A stretch of 64,000 bases of DNA from Saprospiraceae bacterium (GTDB lineage: Bacteria > Bacteroidota > Bacteroidia > Chitinophagales > Saprospiraceae), in assembly GCA_022844565.1 (NCBI GenBank), contig JALHLK010000012.1:1-64000 (forward strand). The letters are read 5' to 3'. Every line of letters starts with the position of its first letter. The stretch's first letter is position 1. Below the pieces are notes generated by a model. That model did no database searches, was not told the origin of the DNA, and was given only the letters and a program-made list of their open reading frames with translations. Below are positions 63,996 to 64,000 of this stretch, one piece after another. Made by a program: the position numbers and the translations under genes.

Positions 63996-64000
63996 AAAAA

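Overview
The window is AT-rich chromosomal DNA from a member of the Bacteroidota. The evidence is two SusC/SusD pairs, a primary sigma factor without region 1.1, two-component propeller kinases, a DUF5916 protein, Lipoprotein_15 repeats, and promoters of the Bacteroidota type (-33 TTG/TTTG, about 20 bases, -7 TAnnTTTG). The repeat types and gene mix resemble Saprospirales-like environmental bacteria, but no rRNA or other taxonomic marker is present, so that level is inference. I saw no rRNA, tRNA, CRISPR array, prophage or complete insertion sequence.

Layout. 1-6.7 kb: the 5' part of a repetitive surface protein, then a SusD/SusC pair on the minus strand. 6.9-16.6 kb: tadA, then a signalling block of two propeller histidine kinases, a single-domain response regulator, and a response regulator fused to a class III nucleotidyl cyclase. 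17.1-20 kb: an exported M48-type metalloprotease with a FecR-like partner that carries eight GWGSKG-type repeats. 20.5-24.7 kb: DUF5916 outer-membrane protein, rpoD, a START-like protein. 25.4-31.5 kb: a Lipoprotein_15/cytochrome-like lipoprotein, an ECF sigma with a membrane partner, an LpxL-like acyltransferase, an RluA-family pseudouridine synthase and a lone antitoxin. 31.5-33 kb: a dense repeat cluster surrounding a GxxExxY gene. 33.1-36 kb: a small membrane protein, a CcoI-type copper ATPase and an HMA protein. 36.3-41 kb: a second SusC/SusD pair. 41.1-45 kb: hemA-hemC-hemD-hemB. 45-48 kb: a COG0523 GTPase, a small coupled gene and a GT39-like membrane protein. 48.6-51 kb: an AAA_14/DUF4143 ATPase behind three tandem 33-bp repeats, and a DsbA/FrnE-like protein. 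51.1-55 kb: a cupin, a 42-residue Lys-rich protein, GH130 and a glycosyltransferase. 55.4-61.5 kb: three paralogous AraC-type regulators with a cytoplasmic hybrid kinase and a receiver protein. 61.5 kb to the end: outer-membrane barrel, coiled-coil lipoprotein and small membrane proteins.

Genes working together. The hem genes convert glutamyl-tRNA to uroporphyrinogen III, although hemB appears to have its own promoter. The SusC/D pairs are nutrient uptake complexes. GH130 and its glycosyltransferase suggest mannose-type glycan turnover. The kinases and receivers at 11.4-16.6 kb and 57.8-61.5 kb form two phosphorelay modules.

The most unusual material is noncoding or repetitive. It includes a family of about 240-bp interspersed elements with perfect terminal inverted repeats and hairpins that change by compensatory substitutions; two nearly identical 165-bp MITEs; a REP-like cluster enclosing a GxxExxY nuclease-fold gene; three tandem 33-bp operator-like repeats directly upstream of an ATPase promoter; and the 11-residue repeat array with paired cysteines beside a protease. 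Protein-level oddities are three AraC regulators whose N-terminal domain resembles an HMA domain with the first metal cysteine replaced by serine, and an ECF sigma whose conserved region begins upstream of any usual start codon.
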